From: an uncultured Gemmiger sp.
GTDB lineage: Bacteria; Bacillota; Clostridia; Oscillospirales; Ruminococcaceae
Direction of reading: 5' to 3'
DNA length: 10,926 bases
NCBI GenBank assembly: GCA_944382805.1
Contig: CALWNS010000071.1
Coordinates: forward strand, 1 to 10,926
The notes under the pieces are model-generated. The model was not told where the DNA came from and ran no database searches. It saw only the letters and a program-made list of their open reading frames with translations. The translations under genes and the position numbers were made by a program. This document shows, one piece after another, positions 1-6,368 of this stretch (position 1 is its first letter; each line of letters begins with the position of its first letter).

Positions 1-174
1 GGCCGCTTTCTCCCACAGCCCGGCCGCCCCCGCCGGCACGAACACGCCGGCCGCCGCCCGCAGCAGGAAGCCCGCCGGCTGCGGGGCGCAGGCCCGCGCG
101 GCCAGGCCGGCCCCCGCCAGCACGGCCAGCGCCGCGCCGCCCAGGCCCGCCGCCGCACGGCGCAGATCCCACAT
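1..174 (-). CDS. N-terminal part of a membrane-anchored or exported protein (cut by window edge)
   Basis: The frame reads leftwards from ATG at 174-172 and runs open to base 1 (58 residues seen). A strong ribosome binding site, GGAGGTG at 188-182, lies 7 bases upstream, so this start is probably real. The N-terminus is MWDLRR followed by a hydrophobic Ala/Gly/Leu stretch (about residues 9-26), typical of a signal anchor or signal peptide. Next comes an Ala/Gly/Pro-rich segment with a second mildly hydrophobic stretch (about 34-53). No catalytic motif falls in the visible part. In Bacillus the genes divergent from rpsT are gpr and then spoIIP, and SpoIIP has such an N-terminal anchor, so SpoIIP is a reasonable guess. 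The visible residues do not prove it. A sigma-E-like -10 upstream is compatible with that guess. Confidence 0.6.
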   Translation of the reverse strand, partial: MWDLRRAAAGLGGAALAVLAGAGLAARACAPQPAGFLLRAAAGVFVPAGAAGLWEKAA

Positions 175-227
175 GGCGCACACCTCCCCCTGCCGGCGGC
201 CGCCGGCCGCCGCACTGTTTACGGGGC

Positions 228-258
228 AGTATATGCGGCGCGGGGCGCGGTTGATGCC
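228..258 (-). promoter_or_regulatory. Candidate promoter for the left partial gene (sigma-E-like -10)
   Basis: On the minus strand CATATACT (235-228) matches the sigma-E -10 consensus CATACANT at 7 of 8 positions. About 14-15 bases upstream lies GGCATCAA (258-251), a weak -35 match. Transcription would start near 220, about 45 bases before the ATG at 174. The same bases contain TATACT, which could be a sigma-A -10, but I see no good TTGACA partner. The assignment is by eye and tentative. Confidence 0.3.
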
Positions 259-273
259 CGCGCAAAATGCGGC

Positions 274-334
274 AAAAAAATTTTGAAAAAATGCGGCGCG
301 GGGGCTTGCATGACCCCCAAAAGTGTGGTAATAT
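274..334 (+). promoter_or_regulatory. rpsT promoter with upstream A-tracts
   Basis: TTGCAT (306-311) and TAATAT (329-334) are separated by 17 bases, a good sigma-A promoter. Just upstream, A7 T4 G A6 (274-291) forms an A/T tract in otherwise very GC-rich DNA and resembles an UP element. The predicted transcript starts near 341, giving a leader of about 33 bases ahead of rpsT. A strong promoter of this kind is expected for a ribosomal protein gene. Confidence 0.75.
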
Positions 335-373
335 AGCTTGTACTGTTATGGGTCAACCAAGGAGGTGGAACGA

Positions 374-643
374 ATGCCTAACATTAAATCCCAGAAGGAC
401 CGCGTGGTGCAGGCCAAGAAAGAGGCGATGCACAACAAGGTCATCAAGACCAGCCTGAAAACAGTGATCAAGAAGGCAGACGCTGCCATCGACAGCAATG
501 CTGCGGATAAAGACGCCGCCATCCGCGCGGCCGTTGCCGCCATCGACTCTGCGAAGAGCAAGGGCGTCATCCATAAGAACACCGCTGCCCGCAAGATCAG
601 CCGCATGGCCAAGCGCAACAACAAGGCCAGCACCGCGCAGTAA
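374..643 (+). CDS. rpsT: 30S ribosomal protein S20
   Basis: This 89-residue, Lys/Ala-rich, all-helical protein begins MPNIKSQKDRV and ends in a basic KNTAARKISRMAKRNNKA-type tail, both characteristic of bacterial S20. S20 binds 16S rRNA early in 30S assembly and the length is usual for the family. The start at 374 is chosen because AAGGAGGTGG (359-368) is an almost perfect anti-16S match 8 bases upstream and because the protein starts as S20 does; the in-frame ATG at 338 would sit inside the leader, right behind the promoter. The gene is monocistronic, with a strong promoter upstream and a terminator at 670-709, and is convergent with the unknown operon on the minus strand. Confidence 0.97.
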   Translation: MPNIKSQKDRVVQAKKEAMHNKVIKTSLKTVIKKADAAIDSNAADKDAAIRAAVAAIDSAKSKGVIHKNTAARKISRMAKRNNKASTAQ

Positions 644-669
644 GCGTTGCCAACAGGAAACTGCAGAAC

Positions 670-709
670 AATTCCCGCTCCGTATTCCGGGGCGGGAATT
701 TTCGTTTTT
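670..709 (+). terminator. Rho-independent terminator after rpsT
   Basis: A 12-bp stem (670-681 with 689-700, one G-U pair) encloses a 7-base loop and is followed by a T-rich run interrupted by CG (699-709). It begins 27 bases after the rpsT stop. From the minus strand the same stem is followed by TTGTTCTG, so it may also stop the convergent operon that ends at 730, though less efficiently. Confidence 0.88.
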
Positions 710-729
710 ATGTTCGTTTGTATCCCCTG

Positions 730-1794
730 TCAGCGGCCGAACAAACGGCCCAAAAGCCCGGCCTTGCGCGCCCCGGCCAGGCGTTCCAGCTCCCGGCGCA
801 GATCGGCGGCCTCCCGCGGCTTCATTTCGTAGCGGGCGGGGTCGGCCTCCATCTGGCGGGCCAGTTCCAGGCCCCTGGCGGCCCAGCGGCGGGAGGTTTC
901 CGGCTCGGCGTCCCGGGTGCAGGCCGCCGCGCCCCAGAAAGCCAGCGCCGCCACGCGCTGCGCGTCGGGCAGGCTGACGGCCTTGAGCGCCTGCTCGGCC
1001 TGGGCCGCGGCCTTTTCAAAGTAGAAGGCCGCCTTTTCGGCTTCGCCGTTCTGCATGGCCGCATGGCCCTGTTCGTTGAACCCTGCGGCGCGGAGCACCG
1101 CCGCCAGCGCCGGGTTGGCGGCCGCCATTTCCGGGGTGATGCTTTCCGCCCCGGCCGCGCCCAGGCCCGCGGACTCGGCGCGGGCCCGGTAGTCCGCGTT
1201 GCCGGTGCGCTTGTATAGCGCGCGGAATTTTGCCCGCGCTTCGTCCAGCTGGCGCGCGCTTTCGGCGGCGTCGCCGCTGACCAGCATGGCCAGCGAGGCC
1301 AGCTTGTTATGCGCTTCGGCCGCAATGACGGCCTGCGATTCCTCCAGGGTGGGCCACAGCCAGTCCATCAGGCGGGCGGCCAGCCCCGCCAGCGCCAGGG
1401 CGGCCGCCGGGTCCCGGGTTTCGCACGCCAGACCGGCCAGGCGGGCAAAATCGGCCGCGTTCTGCGCCATAATGCGCAGCGCCCCGGGCGCGTTTTCCGG
1501 CGGGCGGTCCAGCGGCAGGCGCGGCAGGAGCTGCTCGGCCGCGCGCCGCCCCTGTGCAAAATGTTCAAGCATCGGCCCCGTCTGCCCGGCGTTCTGGTAC
1601 AGCGCGGCGTTGAGCTGCTCGAACACCATGCGGAAATACGGCGCATAAGGGCCTTCGGCCTGGTCGGGCGGGACGGCCGCCAGCAGCGCCTGCATCCGGC
1701 GCATCGGCTCCTCCAGCCGGTCGATGTCGCCGGCGGCCGCCAGCCGGCGCAGCTTCCCTTCGCACGCGATGATCTCATCGAGCCAGGTTTCCAT
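730..1794 (-). CDS. Unknown helical, TPR-like protein (last gene of three-gene operon)
   Basis: I do not recognise this 354-residue protein. It is Ala/Leu/Glu/Arg-rich and predicted almost wholly helical, with no signal peptide or membrane segment. Residues about 239-272 (GFNEQGHAAMQNGEAEKAAF and onward) have the spacing of a tetratricopeptide repeat, and about 288-315 look like a second. An alpha-solenoid scaffold for protein contacts is therefore likely. The C-terminus is short and basic (GLLGRLFGR). The start at 1794 has AGGAGGGG (1808-1801) 6 bases upstream, inside the end of the preceding gene, and only one base separates that gene's stop from this ATG, so translation is probably coupled. 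Nothing in the sequence indicates a pathway. Confidence 0.8.
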   Translation of the reverse strand: METWLDEIIACEGKLRRLAAAGDIDRLEEPMRRMQALLAAVPPDQAEGPYAPYFRMVFEQLNAALYQNAGQTGPMLEHFAQGRRAAEQLLPRLPLDRPPENAPGALRIMAQNAADFARLAGLACETRDPAAALALAGLAARLMDWLWPTLEESQAVIAAEAHNKLASLAMLVSGDAAESARQLDEARAKFRALYKRTGNADYRARAESAGLGAAGAESITPEMAAANPALAAVLRAAGFNEQGHAAMQNGEAEKAAFYFEKAAAQAEQALKAVSLPDAQRVAALAFWGAAACTRDAEPETSRRWAARGLELARQMEADPARYEMKPREAADLRRELERLAGARKAGLLGRLFGR

Positions 1795-1795
1795 T

Positions 1796-2833
1796 TCAGT
1801 CCCCTCCTGTCAGTTTGTCGGCCAGGCAGGTCAGGATGCCGGCCACCCGCACCGCCTGGGCAAAGTCGTCCGCGTCATAGCCGGCGGTGAACAGCGCCAG
1901 CGGCACGCGCCGCAGGCTGCGTTCTTCGGCCAGCCACAGCGCCGCCAGCACGCCGGCGTCCCGCATTTGCAGGTGGTCGGCCGCGCCCCGGCCGCCGCCG
2001 TCGGCCTGCAGCTCGGCAAATTCCAGCGGCGCCAGGCTTTGCAGCGTGCCGGCTTCGTCGATGCGGTATTCGCACACGGCGTGGACGCTGCGGCGGTCCG
2101 CGCTGTTGCTGCTGACGCTCAGCACGCGCTGTTCCTCGACCGTGTACAGGCTTTCGCTGTAGCGGCTGCTCTGGTACATACGGGCGGCCAGGTATTCGGG
2201 CGAGGCGTAGTAATCGACCGCGGTCCGGTAACTCTGCCCGGTCAGCAGGGAGTCGACCCCCACGTTGTTGAGCGCAAACATATGGAAGGCCGCCGCCGCG
2301 TTGCGCCGGTCGTTGAAAGCGCCCACCAGCGCTTCGCGCTCGGCCGGGGTATAGGCCGAATGCTCGATGTCCCGGCGGTATTTCCGACCGCTGTGCGCCT
2401 GCTTATGCGCGTGTACGTGCAGGCAGAGCAGGCAGTTCCCCGCCCGCCCCGGCACGGAGCGCAGCGCAGCGGTGTGCCGCCAGCCGGAATCATCGGCTTC
2501 GTCCTCCTCCGGCGGCAGGGTGAGCAGCTGCATCAGCACCGGGCCAAGCCGCTCCCAGGGCTGTTCCCACCAGCCACCGCCGTCCGTATAGCCGGCGGCG
2601 CGGCGGCGCTCCTGCAGTTCCTGCCGGGCGGCGTGCAGGCGGGCCAGGGTCTGCTCGTAGCCTGCCGGCAGGACCGGCTCGCGCCCCAGCAGCCCTTTGC
2701 GGCGCGTTTCCAGCGGGCGCGGGGCGCGCTGCGCCGCATCGAAGCGCAGGAGCAGCAGCCGCTTTTGCAGCCGGGCGATCTCGATACAGGCGGCGTTGAA
2801 CCGTTCCGCCTGCCTTGGCGTGTCAAAAAACAT
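1796..2833 (-). CDS. Unknown protein with CxxCxHxHxH cluster
   Basis: This 345-residue protein is not one I can name. Residues 1-100 are helical and strongly charged, with a coiled-coil-like region around 10-80. An acidic patch (PPEEDEADD, about 107-115) is followed by CLLCLHVHAHKQAH at 134-147: Cys134, Cys137, His139, His141, His143 and His147. That spacing is compatible with a zinc or other metal site. The remainder is a mixed fold with many Tyr and Ser residues (about 200-245) and a helical C-terminus. No signal peptide or transmembrane segment is apparent, so it is probably cytoplasmic. The start at 2833 (MFFDTPRQ) is chosen over one 19 codons upstream because AAAGGAG lies just before it and the longer version would run through the hairpin at 2853-2883. 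It sits between a glycine-zipper protein and a TPR-like protein. Confidence 0.8.
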   Translation of the reverse strand: MFFDTPRQAERFNAACIEIARLQKRLLLLRFDAAQRAPRPLETRRKGLLGREPVLPAGYEQTLARLHAARQELQERRRAAGYTDGGGWWEQPWERLGPVLMQLLTLPPEEDEADDSGWRHTAALRSVPGRAGNCLLCLHVHAHKQAHSGRKYRRDIEHSAYTPAEREALVGAFNDRRNAAAAFHMFALNNVGVDSLLTGQSYRTAVDYYASPEYLAARMYQSSRYSESLYTVEEQRVLSVSSNSADRRSVHAVCEYRIDEAGTLQSLAPLEFAELQADGGGRGAADHLQMRDAGVLAALWLAEERSLRRVPLALFTAGYDADDFAQAVRVAGILTCLADKLTGGD

Positions 2834-2852
2834 CTTGTTCTCCTTTACAAAG

Positions 2853-2883
2853 AGGGCCGGCGCTCCGTTCGAACGCCGGCCTT
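2853..2883 (-). other. Intercistronic GC hairpin in the unknown operon
   Basis: A 10-bp stem (2853-2862 with 2874-2883; core GGCCGGCG/CGCCGGCC) has an 11-base loop. On the minus strand it begins 3 bases after the stop of the upstream gene and is followed by CTCTTTG, too poor in T for a convincing terminator. It probably protects the 3' end of the first cistron or partly attenuates transcription, so the second and third genes may be expressed less than the first. Confidence 0.6.
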
Positions 2884-2886
2884 CCA

Positions 2887-3324
2887 TCACGGGATCGCTT
2901 TGAACACCACGCCGCCCTTGCGGTCGGCCTGGCAGGAGATCTTGAGGATGTCGCCTTCTTTAAGCTCCACCTGGGCCATGCCGATGCGGCTCACGTTGGA
3001 GGCGGCGCCGTCCGCGCCCAGCAGCGCGCCCAGCGCCATGGAACCGCCCACCGCGCCCATGGCCGCCGAACCCATGATGGCGCCGGTCAGGGCCTTGTCC
3101 GCCTTTTTGGTCAGCGCGCGCGGGTCGCGGCCCTCGATGATATGTATGCCCGGCTCCAGGTCGATGACATACGGCTCGTCCTGGGGCTTGTAGCGCTGCT
3201 TGTTGCCGTCGATGGCGATATCGATGGGCAGCTTGCGGAAGATATTGATGAACCACAAACCGCCGCCGAAAAAGCGGGTCCACAGCGTTTCGTTTTTGAC
3301 GTACAGTTGCACTTGCGTTTTCAT
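2887..3324 (-). CDS. Unknown small protein: beta-rich with glycine-zipper insert
   Basis: This 145-residue protein is the first gene of the operon. Residues 1-70 look beta-rich and include IDIAIDGNKQ and VIDLEPGIHIIEG, a pattern seen in small beta-sandwich domains that display an 'iDG...l.pG.H' motif. A Gly/Ala/Met stretch (about 80-105, GAIMGSAAMGAVGGSMALGA) then resembles a glycine zipper or re-entrant membrane hairpin. Beta-like sequence resumes with VELKEGDILKISCQA to the end. There is no signal peptide. The start at 3324 has AGGAG (3337-3333) 8 bases upstream. I see no convincing promoter in the preceding 110 bases. Function unknown; membrane-surface association is an inference. Confidence 0.78.
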   Translation of the reverse strand: MKTQVQLYVKNETLWTRFFGGGLWFINIFRKLPIDIAIDGNKQRYKPQDEPYVIDLEPGIHIIEGRDPRALTKKADKALTGAIMGSAAMGAVGGSMALGALLGADGAASNVSRIGMAQVELKEGDILKISCQADRKGGVVFKAIP

Positions 3325-3437
3325 AATTCCAACTCCTGCTCTTTAGGTGGTTTTATGCGGGCGGCAGCGAGACCTCCCCGCTTGCCCGTTCATAAACTAA
3401 ATTCGCGCGCGGCGGCCCACCCGGGACAAACGCGCGC

Positions 3438-3467
3438 AAAAAATCCCGCCGGCTGCGGCCGGCGGGA
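3438..3467 (-). terminator. Rho-independent terminator of the spoVA operon
   Basis: A perfect 10-bp GC stem (3444-3453 with 3458-3467) with a 4-base loop is followed, on the minus strand, by six T residues (3443-3438). It starts 9 bases after the spoVAE stop, so the spoVA transcript very likely ends here and does not run into the unknown operon at 3324-730. Confidence 0.93.
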
Positions 3468-3476
3468 ACTGTCATC

Positions 3477-3833
3477 CTAATTTTGATCCTTGCTGCGGCC
3501 CAGCAGCGCCGCCAAAATGGCGAACACCAGGCTGGCCGCGACGCCGCCCGCGGCGGCGGTCAGCCCGCCGGTGAACGCCCCGACCAGGCCCTGCTCGTCC
3601 ACGGCCTGCTGCACGCCCTTGGCCAGCAGGTGGCCGAACCCCAGCAGCGGCACGCTGGCCCCGGCGCCGGCCCAGTCGGCCAGCGGGCCGTACAGCCCCA
3701 CGGCGCTGAGCACCACCCCGGCCGCCACATAGCCGGTAAGGATGCGCGCAGGGGTGAGCGGCGTAAGGTCGATGAGCAGCTGCCCGGCCAGGCACAGCGC
3801 CCCGCCGACCAAAAAGGCCCACAGGTAGTTCAT
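3477..3833 (-). CDS. spoVAE: Stage V sporulation protein AE (SpoVAE/SpoVAEb)
   Basis: This small 118-residue membrane protein has hydrophobic segments at about 3-21, 29-48 and 87-112. It carries the family signature GAGASVPLLGFGHLLAKGV (about 56-74). Together with SpoVAC and SpoVAD it forms the complex that moves calcium-dipicolinic acid across the inner forespore membrane, inward during sporulation and outward during germination. Its start overlaps the spoVAD stop by four bases (ATGA, 3833-3830), a sign of coupled translation. Length matches the family (about 116-120). It shares the 'GAG..VP..GF' core with SpoVAC, with which it is paralogous. Confidence 0.95.
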   Translation of the reverse strand: MNYLWAFLVGGALCLAGQLLIDLTPLTPARILTGYVAAGVVLSAVGLYGPLADWAGAGASVPLLGFGHLLAKGVQQAVDEQGLVGAFTGGLTAAAGGVAASLVFAILAALLGRSKDQN

Positions 3834-4864
3834 GCTCTCCCCTCCCCTGTTGGGGCGATGAGCTCCACGGCATGGGCGATGCCGGGGATGCTCTGCCCCT
3901 GTAAAAACGTAGCCTGGCTCATCAGCGCGCCGGTGGCCACGAACAGCACCCGCCGCCAGCGGCCGGCGGCCAGCTGCGGCAGGATATACGCGCAGAGCGC
4001 CGCCGCGCTGCAGCCCGCGCCGCTGCCGCCCGCCTTGACGTGCTGTTCGTCGCGGTCGTACAGCAGGCAGCCGCAGTCGAGATGGTTGTCGAGCGAAAAG
4101 CCCTCCTTGCGCAGCTGGGCGTACAGCAGTTCGCTGCCCACCGCGCCCAGGTCGCCGGTGATCACGGCGTCAAAGTCCTGCGGGGCGGCGCGCAGCGCCC
4201 CAAAGCAGGCCAGCAGCGTGCCGGCGGCGGCCGGCATCATGGCCGCGCCCATGTTGTTGATGTCGCGCACGGCATAGTCCTGCACGCGGCCAAACGTGAC
4301 CGAGGCCACCCCCACGCCCGGCGCGCCGGCCGGGCGCACCAGGCAGGCCCCGGCGGCGGTGGCGGTCCACTGGGCGGTGGGCGTGCGTTTGCCGCCGTAG
4401 TTGAGCGGGGTGCGGAACTGGCGTTCGGCCGCGCAGAAGTGGCTGCTGGTCACGGCCAGCGTGCGCTCGCTGTAGCCGGCGGCGGCAAAGGCGGCCGCCA
4501 GGGCCAGGGCTTCGGCCATGGTGCTGCACGCGCCGTACAGCCCGGCGAACGGGACGCCCATCGCGCGCATGGCATAGGCGCTGGCCGTACACTGGGCCTG
4601 CAGGTCGCCGGCAAAAGCCAGTTCCACCTGGCGCGCGGTGACGCCCGCCTTGCGCAGGCAGCGGCGGATGCAGCGCTGCTGCAGGCGGCTTTCGGCGTCC
4701 TCCCAGCTGGTGCAGCCTTCGGCGGCGAACGAAGCGTCGGCCAGGCGCTCGTCCAGCGCCGCGCCCAGCGGGCCTTCGCCCTCTTTTTTGCCGCCCACCG
4801 CCGCCCAGGCGGCGATGGCCGGCGGGTCCGGGAACAGCAGGGTATCCCTGCGGCGGATGGACAT
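3830..4864 (-). CDS. spoVAD: Stage V sporulation protein AD (SpoVAD)
   Basis: The 344-residue product has the thiolase-like fold of SpoVAD, the DPA-binding subunit of the SpoVA channel. Landmarks are YGACSTMAEALALAAAF (about 110-126, with Cys113 at the position typical of ketoacyl-synthase-like folds), SSHFCAAERQFRTP (about 140-153), a TAQWT segment (about 163-167), GDLGAVGSELL (about 227-237) and, near the C-terminus, ATGALMS...SIPGIAHAVEL. The family is not known to act as an enzyme; it binds dipicolinic acid at the outer face of the inner spore membrane. Length agrees with Bacillus SpoVAD (about 338). Only 3 bases separate it from the spoVAC stop, and it overlaps spoVAE by 4 bases. Confidence 0.97.
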   Translation of the reverse strand: MSIRRRDTLLFPDPPAIAAWAAVGGKKEGEGPLGAALDERLADASFAAEGCTSWEDAESRLQQRCIRRCLRKAGVTARQVELAFAGDLQAQCTASAYAMRAMGVPFAGLYGACSTMAEALALAAAFAAAGYSERTLAVTSSHFCAAERQFRTPLNYGGKRTPTAQWTATAAGACLVRPAGAPGVGVASVTFGRVQDYAVRDINNMGAAMMPAAAGTLLACFGALRAAPQDFDAVITGDLGAVGSELLYAQLRKEGFSLDNHLDCGCLLYDRDEQHVKAGGSGAGCSAAALCAYILPQLAAGRWRRVLFVATGALMSQATFLQGQSIPGIAHAVELIAPTGEGRA

Positions 4865-4867
4865 GGT

Positions 4868-5311
4868 TCACCCGCCCCGGCTCATGGCCCAGTACAAAAG
4901 CCCCCACACCCAGGAAGCCAGCGTACCGTAGGCGATGACCGGCCCGGCGATCTGGAAGATATGCGCCCCCACGCCGGTGACCCAGCCTTCGGCCTTAAAC
5001 TCGATGGCGGCGCTGGCCACTGAGTTGGCAAAGCCGGTGCTGGGCACCAACGTGCCCGCGCCGGCGCGGGCGGCCAGCTTTTGGTACCAGCCGGGCACGG
5101 TGGCGGCGGCGGCCAGGCCGATGAGGGTGATGCTGGTAAGGGTGCCGGCCAGGTCGGGCGCAAAACGCAGGGCGTAGGCCCGGCGCATCGCTTCGCCCAG
5201 CAGGCAGATGCAGCCGCCGACGGCAAACGCCCAGGCGCAGTCCCGCCCCAGCGCGGAGGGCGGCGCGGCGCGGCGCACCATGCGGGCGTAGCTTTGCGGG
5301 TCCAGTTTCAT
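4868..5311 (-). CDS. spoVAC: Stage V sporulation protein AC (SpoVAC)
   Basis: This 147-residue integral membrane protein is the first gene of the operon. Hydrophobic segments lie at about 24-42, 54-75 and 110-142, and the signature GAGTLVPSTGFANSVASAAI (about 83-102) is typical of SpoVAC. In Bacillus, SpoVAC behaves as a mechanosensitive channel needed for release and uptake of dipicolinic acid. The start at 5311 has AAAGGA (5326-5321) nine bases upstream, and MKLDPQSYARMV is a normal SpoVAC-like N-terminus. The operon is the short clostridial C-D-E form; spoVAA, spoVAB and spoVAF are not adjacent. It is divergent from prmA. Confidence 0.96.
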   Translation of the reverse strand: MKLDPQSYARMVRRAAPPSALGRDCAWAFAVGGCICLLGEAMRRAYALRFAPDLAGTLTSITLIGLAAAATVPGWYQKLAARAGAGTLVPSTGFANSVASAAIEFKAEGWVTGVGAHIFQIAGPVIAYGTLASWVWGLLYWAMSRGG

Positions 5312-5344
5312 GGGAACACTTCCTTTGGGGATAAAAGTCGCCCT

Positions 5345-5373
5345 TAGCTTGCCCGGCCGGCGGCGAATTATTA
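5345..5373 (-). promoter_or_regulatory. Candidate sigma-G promoter for spoVACDE
   Basis: On the minus strand, TAATA (5373-5369) and CAAGCTA (5351-5345) are 17 bases apart. Compared with the forespore sigma-G pattern (GNATR, about 17-18 bases, CATNNTA), each element has one mismatch. Predicted transcription starts near 5338, about 27 bases upstream of the spoVAC ATG. In Bacillus the spoVA operon is a sigma-G target, which is the main reason to look for this. No good sigma-A promoter is visible in this direction. Confidence 0.4.
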
Positions 5374-5381
5374 CGCGCCCC

Positions 5382-5411
5382 TTGGCAAACCGGGGCGGGA
5401 TAGGCTATAAT
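5382..5411 (+). promoter_or_regulatory. prmA-rsmE promoter (sigma-A type)
   Basis: TTGGCA (5382-5387) and a perfect TATAAT (5406-5411) are 18 bases apart. Transcription would begin near 5418, giving a leader of about 28 bases. It is followed by AGGAGG at 5433-5438 and the prmA ATG at 5446. Confidence 0.8.
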
Positions 5412-5445
5412 AGCGGTAAAACAGTTGCTTGCAGGAGGATTCCCC

Positions 5446-6366
5446 ATGGAATGGACGGATATTGAGATCACGGTCCCCCACGCCCACAGCGCGACGGCCG
5501 AGGCCATCGCCACGATGGTATCGAACGGGGGCATTTACATCGAGGATTACAGCGACCTGGAACAACAGGCCTGGGAGATCGCCCATGTGGACCTGATCGA
5601 ACAGGAACTGCTGGACAAGCCGCGGGACATCGTAAAGGTGCATATGTACCTGGCCCCGGACGAAAACCCGGCCGAGATCCTGCCGCTGTTCCGGGAACGG
5701 CTGGAGGCGGCCGGCATCCCCTATGAGCTGGCCACCCACGGCGTGGAGCAGGAGGACTGGCAGAACGCCTGGAAAAAGTATTACCATGCGATGGACATCG
5801 GCCGGCGGCTGGCCGTTGTGCCCGGGTGGGAGCAGTACGAGACCGACCGCACCGTCATCACGATGGACCCCGGCATGGCGTTCGGCACCGGCACGCACGA
5901 GACGACCGCGCTCTGCCTGGAGGTGCTGGACGCGCGGGTGCGCGGCGGCGAGCGGGTGCTGGACATCGGCACCGGGTCCGGCATTTTGGCCATTGCGGCG
6001 CTCAAGCTGGGCGCGGCGGCGGCCGAAGGCGTGGACATCGACCCCATGTGCGTGCGCACGGCCGGCGAAAACGCCGCCCGCAACGGCGTGCAGGACCGGC
6101 TGCGCGTACTGGTGGGCGACCTTTCGGACAAAGCCAGCGGCGTGTATGACATCATCACGGCCAACATCGTGGCGGCGGCCATCCTGAGCCTGGCGCCGCA
6201 CGTGCCGGCGCTGCTGGCGCCGGGCGCGGTGTTCGTTGCCTCCGGCATCATCGACACCCGCAGGGACGAGGTGCTTGCCGGCCTGCGCGCCGCCGGGCTG
6301 GACCCGTTCGAAGTACACGAAAAGCGCGGCTGGGTGTGCATCGTCTGCCGCAAAGCGGAGGACTGA
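5446..6366 (+). CDS. prmA: Ribosomal protein L11 methyltransferase
   Basis: The 306-residue product is a class I SAM-dependent methyltransferase that trimethylates ribosomal protein L11. The N-terminal L11-recognition domain (about 1-110, starting MEWTDIEIT) is followed by DPGMAFGTGTHETT (about 140-153, diagnostic of PrmA), the SAM-binding motif VLDIGTGSGILAIAALKLGA (about 171-190) and the acidic GVDIDP that follows. The late motif ITANIVA (about 236-242) corresponds to the usual N(I/L)xxxxL catalytic region. Length is normal for the family. ATG at 5446 is preferred to a TTG 7 codons upstream because AGGAGG (5433-5438) sits 7 bases before it. rsmE starts 2 bases after the stop, so the two are co-translated. 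Confidence 0.97.
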   Translation: MEWTDIEITVPHAHSATAEAIATMVSNGGIYIEDYSDLEQQAWEIAHVDLIEQELLDKPRDIVKVHMYLAPDENPAEILPLFRERLEAAGIPYELATHGVEQEDWQNAWKKYYHAMDIGRRLAVVPGWEQYETDRTVITMDPGMAFGTGTHETTALCLEVLDARVRGGERVLDIGTGSGILAIAALKLGAAAAEGVDIDPMCVRTAGENAARNGVQDRLRVLVGDLSDKASGVYDIITANIVAAAILSLAPHVPALLAPGAVFVASGIIDTRRDEVLAGLRAAGLDPFEVHEKRGWVCIVCRKAED

Positions 6367-6368
6367 CC

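Noticed and set aside
191..215. GC palindromes (GGCGGCCGCC-type) before the left partial gene
   Set aside because: Runs of G/C triplets make such self-complementary strings by chance; no loop or T-run gives it terminator form.
1724..3193. Long plus-strand open frame (489 codons) opposite the unknown operon
   Set aside because: It is a GC-rich shadow of the two minus-strand genes; it has no ribosome binding site and a low-complexity Arg/Gln/Ala-rich product, whereas the minus frames have good ribosome sites and coupled ends.
4040..5023. 327-codon plus-strand frame over spoVAD
   Set aside because: Shadow of spoVAD; the product is a Gly/Ala/His/Arg-rich low-complexity chain.
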